A stretch of DNA of 64,000 nt, taken from the NCBI GenBank assembly GCA_023548195.1, contig JAJHZJ010000013.1:1249001-1313000 (forward strand), written 5' to 3'. Source of the DNA: Bettongia penicillata ogilbyi. Taxonomy: Eukaryota > Chordata > Mammalia > Diprotodontia > Potoroidae. Below are positions 60,279-64,000 of the stretch, in pieces (position 1 is the stretch's first letter; each line of letters starts with the position of its first letter). The position numbers and the translations under genes are program-made. A model generated the notes under the pieces. That model searched no databases. It had not been told where the DNA came from and saw only the letters and a list, made by a program, of their open reading frames with translations.

Positions 60279-60733
60279 ATCTTTGAGTATTTGAACGTGT
60301 GTTCTGCCGAAGAGATTTAGTAGTCTTATTCTGTTTGGTCCCAGAGGGCAGAATCAGGAACAGTAGGCAGAAATTAAAAAGAAGCAGATTTAGTGTTGTC
60401 ATAAGAGAAACTTTCCATTGCGCACATCTGGTCAGCTTCTGTGGGAAGCTGCTCTGCCATGCAAGGCTGTGTGATTGGGCAGTGTGACTACACTCTGTGA
60501 ATAGGGTAGAGTCCAAATTTGCAAGAGGTGGTTTGATTCTGATTTGAGTATATCCATAAGAATTCATGTTCCCTAAGATGTCAGAGAAAGGGAAGGTCAT
60601 TGACTTCCTGAGAACCACAGAGAACCTGGCATTTTTCCAATAATTCCATTCATTGAAGTGGAGTCCCAGAGGTTACAGGGTGAACTTGGGACAAAACAAG
60701 CACTTGTTGAATTGGACCAGGTTAGTAACCAGC

Positions 60734-60748
60734 AGTGCCATCTGCTGG
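60734..60748 (-). promoter_or_regulatory. CTCF core motif
   Basis: The minus strand reads CCAGCAGATGGCACT, which fits the 15-base CTCF core consensus CCASYAGRKGGCRSY at every position. It lies about 14 kb upstream of CpG island 2, in non-repeat or old L3-flanking sequence. Binding is not shown by sequence alone. Confidence 0.6.
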
Positions 60749-60899
60749 TACTTTGTTCAGCTAATTTATTGTAATTTGGTTGCAGCCTCAGGTTTTCCCC
60801 TAGACTCCTGCAACTATTTCTAGGATATCTCTGTGGGATAAGACCCACCCAAGATACCACTATTTACCTGGATCTCTAATCCCTGGTTTGTTCCTGACC

Positions 60900-61820
60900 A
60901 CTAAGTCTTTGCTATAATTCCCCATTTTCCATGCCCAAGTGAATATTTCTCTTGACCTGAATACCTTTAAGACATCAGCAAAGCCCCAAATGATGGCAGT
61001 ACAGCTAAAATATATGACCAGACGAAAAAGTCAGTAGGAGGGGGAACAAAATCTGATTTTTCGAAGATTCATTCACAGGAACTTATTAGAGAGGCAATGT
61101 GAGTCATAGTGAAATCATTGCTATTCTTGGGATCAGGAAGAACTGAGTTCAAATTCCACCTAGTCAGAGAGTTTATCATCTCAATGGAATTTCACACTGA
61201 GTTTAAGAAATGTCATCAATGGAAAAACAAATGATCACATTAATATGTCGATAAGGATGCAAGGATAATGCTTGGGCACACCCCTTTCTCAGCCACACAC
61301 AGATATACTTATGCTTGTTTACACAGTTAGCTGAACAAAGCCTGGATTCCTTGCTTAGTACTCTTGTGAACTTCTCTGGACCTCAGTTTCATTGTCTAAA
61401 AAAATAAAGAAATTGAATTATATGGTCTCTAAGTTCTCTTTATTTTACTAGTAAAAAAATCTCAGTTGCCAGTAACTTAAAAAAAATGAGCTCAGAATTT
61501 TCAGGAGGTGCTGTGTATGTTCTTTGTTTATCCTTTCGCTGACTTCTTTAATACTAAAACATTCTACTGGCTGCTGCTGAAAAAGTCAGTATATTGACTA
61601 CGTCATTTTATTGAAACTTCAAAAATTAACCCCTCTGCTCTGTGTGGTCTTTCTCAGATAGCTTGAATGATGGCTTGAGTAGGCTCTTTTGTTTTTGAAA
61701 TTTTGAGGTAGAATGATTTTCATTTTCTTTATAGAGAGATCTATAGTGTTATTGCTGCCTTTGAGGTTTCTCTCATCTTTAGCTGTACTTAATATCTCTG
61801 ATGTTTCTGCTTTTCTAGAC
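60900..61820. other. Gene-free stretch with a split MIR
   Basis: A MIR/MAR-like head at 61085-61170 (gggatcaggaagaactgagt) and a MIR tail at 61370-61450 (ggacctcagtttcattgtct) flank about 190 bp of unassigned sequence. Confidence 0.5.
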
Positions 61821-63300
61821 CAGAGTTCCTAAACTTTTTCCTTTTCATCTGTGAAATTTTTAGGTGACTCCTCAGGTATACAAATATATAAAATAGGTAT
61901 GCAAATAAAACATTTACTAATAATAAATCATAAAGAAATGTATTTTAAAACAATTCTTTGGTATATACATAATTTTCCATTTATTAAAAATGAAAGCAAA
62001 TTTGTATACTAATGAAATGGATGTGCTTGTTTATTTTTACATAAAGAATTAAATCTAGGAAGAATATTTGATACTGCAGGACAAAAGTATCTTCAAAGTT
62101 TTTCAGAGTTGATTGATATTTTGATTTTATAATAGTCAATGCTGAGAATGCCGCTTTCCATAAATACATAGTACAAAATGGCAGAAGTATGTAGAGGGTC
62201 ATTTCAGAAATTGTTGGAAATTCTGTCCTAATCCCAAGTGAAAACTCATTTAACGATTTTAAAGGAACTCAAGTTGTAAACCTGTGTTGCTTGATAACTC
62301 GGCAAATTCTTGAAGTTTTGATGGCAGATGACTTATGTTTTTTTATTTCAGTTGACCATGGTTTATAAACCCAACTAGAATCAAAATTTGAAGGGACACA
62401 TTTCTGAAACTGTGTCTCCAGGCACTTCACATAATCAGTTATAACTCTTATAATTAAATCTTTGGGAAGGTTATTTTCAATTACAAAATCATCCATAGAT
62501 GTAAATATTTCTAAAGAACCATTTTCCGTCCTATTCTTCCATAAGTTAACTTTTTTAGTAAAACTTTCAATTTTATCTGTTAACATAAAGATATTACATT
62601 TTTTCATTGAAGCAACACGTTTAGAACACTGAATTTAAAAAAAATATTGAATAACACAATTTTGAAAGCCAAAAATTATTGTGAAAAAATTTAACAAAAT
62701 CATATTTCTGCTCAGTCAAAAATATAACAGCTTCATCTTTCAGTTTCAGCAATCTGCTTAAACTTCACCCTCTTGAGAGCCACTGTATTTCTGCATGTAG
62801 TAATGAGTTTTTGTAATTGAAGTCCATATCTTTCCAAAGGTTTGAAAACAAATCACTGTTAAGGGCATGGTTTTTAATGAAATTAATAATTTTGATGGTA
62901 CTATGAAACAATCTAACTCTGGTGATATTTTTTGACTACAAGTGCCTCCCAATGGATCATGTAGTGAGTAAAAGTGATATGTTCATTGCCATAAGCTTTA
63001 GCTTTTGCTACAGATCCAACATTCTTGCCCATCATTGCTCCAGCACTGTCTGTACAGACTCCAATACAATTTTTTTTTACTGTTAACCTTTATTTTTGAA
63101 AAATTGACTTTAAGATATATATCTTCCCCTCTCATGTGCCTTCCCAAAGGGTGACAAAGCAATACTTTGTCATATATACTTCCTTCATAAACATATCTTA
63201 CATAATATAACAACTGTGCCATGTTAGAAATATCAGTTGTTTCATCTAACCGAACTGCAAACTTTGGACTATCCTAGTAATAAGCTGCTGGAATTGGTCA
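61821..63300 (-). pseudogene. hAT (Charlie/Buster-like) transposase, decayed
   Basis: Minus-strand coding remains in the right order: KFAVRLDETTDISNMAQLLY (from 63259, with the first acidic motif), YVRYVYEGSIYDKVLLCHPL, then after a frame shift CIGVCTDSAGAMMGKNVG (about 63070-63010, second acidic motif), IHWEALVVKK and SPELD (about 62950-62925), a long clean frame from DKIESFTKKVNLWKNRTENG to SSWVYKPWSTEI (62607-62320), and the C-terminal dimerisation block LLPFCTMYLWKAAFSALTII (62190-62131). The left end has a Charlie-like terminus cagagttcctaaactttttc at 61821. At least three frame shifts and several stops: inactive. The N-terminal BED finger and the other terminus are not seen. Resembles transposases that gave rise to SCAND3/ZBED5-type host genes, but the breaks argue against domestication. 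Confidence 0.8.
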
Positions 63301-64000
63301 TTACTGTTAAAATCTAGACTGCTCTTTGGTCATCCTTCAGTTGCCTAGGTCTTTAATATAGACTGACAAATATTCCCAGTACTTCGATACAAGTCAGATT
63401 GAATCTCAATATCACAATTACTATAACAATTTGCAATTGAGTCACCTGCAACATATATTTTAGCTCAAAAATTAGTTGGAAGATGGAGTGTTGTATACAA
63501 GGAATACTAGAGAGGCTAGGGTCACTGGATTGTAAAGTATGTGGAAGTAAGTAAATGTAATGCCAGTCATGGCAGCACACCTGAGGACTGCTGCAGTGAA
63601 TAATTTTTAAGGGTCTAATCACATAGTATAATGAACTATTTATCAATAAACTAAACATTGTTCTACAAGGTAAAGTATAACATTCATAGCAACATCCTTA
63701 AGCAAAACATATCATCTAATACATATGTGTCTCCTAACACTCAGTATATCATATGGTGCATACATAGTATATATCATTGCGTCCCCAAAGTCAGAGGTGT
63801 CCCAGACTAGGGTCTTCCCTAGTATGATGCATCCTTCAGGGGCAGTAGAAAATACCACACCATCCACCCTTGGGTCACTGTAAGAACAATCTCCTTAATC
63901 AATACACAGTGTCCAAGTTAAAGCCCTCTCTCATCTTGACTCAAGGCTGACTTCCAAACCTCACATGGCCTCCTCTGTTGTCCTCTCCGCTGTTGGCTGA
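63301..64000. other. Unassigned right edge
   Basis: May include the rest of the hAT element; no transposase words or opposite terminus recognised. From about 63770 the GC content rises and the sequence looks repeat- or LTR-like, without a recognised family. Confidence 0.35.

Larger units (their letters stand above)
57690..60560 (+). repeat. L3/CR1-type LINE, split by later insertions
   Basis: Sense reverse-transcriptase remains (gatttcagcaaagccttaga = DFSKALD at about 57798, ggtgccacagggatctttt = VPQGSF at about 57881), then the 3' region (gaaatttaatggagataaat at 58068, gcagccaaaaaaggctaatg at 58229) are recognisable. It resumes at 58600-58790 (ccacctctggaatcttgtg) and again at about 60290-60560 (tcccagagggcagaatcagg aacagtaggc). 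Interruptions: MIR at 58320-58560, then L2, RTE and MIR at 58815-60278. Confidence 0.7.

Noticed and set aside
1..64000. CRISPR array, operon, prophage or other prokaryotic system
   Set aside because: The window is mammalian; direct repeats seen are microsatellites, target-site duplications or dispersed elements.

Overview
The window is marsupial nuclear DNA. It is AT-rich, has almost no open reading frames, and is filled with the repeat set typical of marsupials: MAR1-type CORE-SINEs starting gggcagctaggtgg, MIR/THER1 SINEs, antisense L2 fragments, CR1/L3 and RTE (BovB-like) LINE remnants, and marsupial L1. The species cannot be named from the sequence alone.

The only host coding sequence I can support is one exon, at 38,515-38,895 on the minus strand. 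It carries the start codon and first 60 codons of PTPN21 (protein tyrosine phosphatase non-receptor type 21, a FERM-domain phosphatase). By inference, everything left of it (1-38,514) is PTPN21 intron 2, and everything between it and the promoter is intron 1. Two CpG islands lie upstream, at about 41.6-42.4 kb and 46.4-47.0 kb. Each ends at its left side in a good minus-strand splice donor, so they are candidate alternative PTPN21 first exons or promoters. In human, PTPN21 is followed upstream by the divergent gene ZC3H14; no exon of it is recognisable here, and 47-64 kb reads as upstream intergenic sequence with one perfect CTCF core motif at 60.74 kb.

Repeat layout, left to right. 0.66-3.55 kb: a full-length half-L1 (HAL1-like) element with an intact 367-residue ORF1, no ORF2 and flanking target-site duplications (TSDs). 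3.5-24 kb: old L2, MIR, L3 and L1 3' ends, two copies of 7SL (SRP) RNA retropseudogenes (17.1 kb and 20.0 kb) and a 75-bp tandem duplication. 24.8-26.7 kb: a small hAT DNA transposon with an 8-bp TSD, split by two L1 insertions. 27-38 kb: SINEs, an L1 3' end with a 15-bp TSD, and older L1 ORF2 remains. 38.5-47 kb: the PTPN21 5' region, including a palindromic AT-rich tract near 40 kb. 50-56 kb: a long (AT)n(AC)n microsatellite, a probable solo LTR and a decayed L1 ORF2. 57.6-60.6 kb: an L3/CR1 LINE split by MIR, L2 and RTE insertions. 61.8-63.3 kb: a decayed hAT transposase gene.

I saw no operon-like, CRISPR or novel multi-gene system. The most informative items are the intact HAL1-like element, the 7SL retrocopies, the PTPN21 5' structure (two islands, upstream ORFs) and the dateable nests of insertions.
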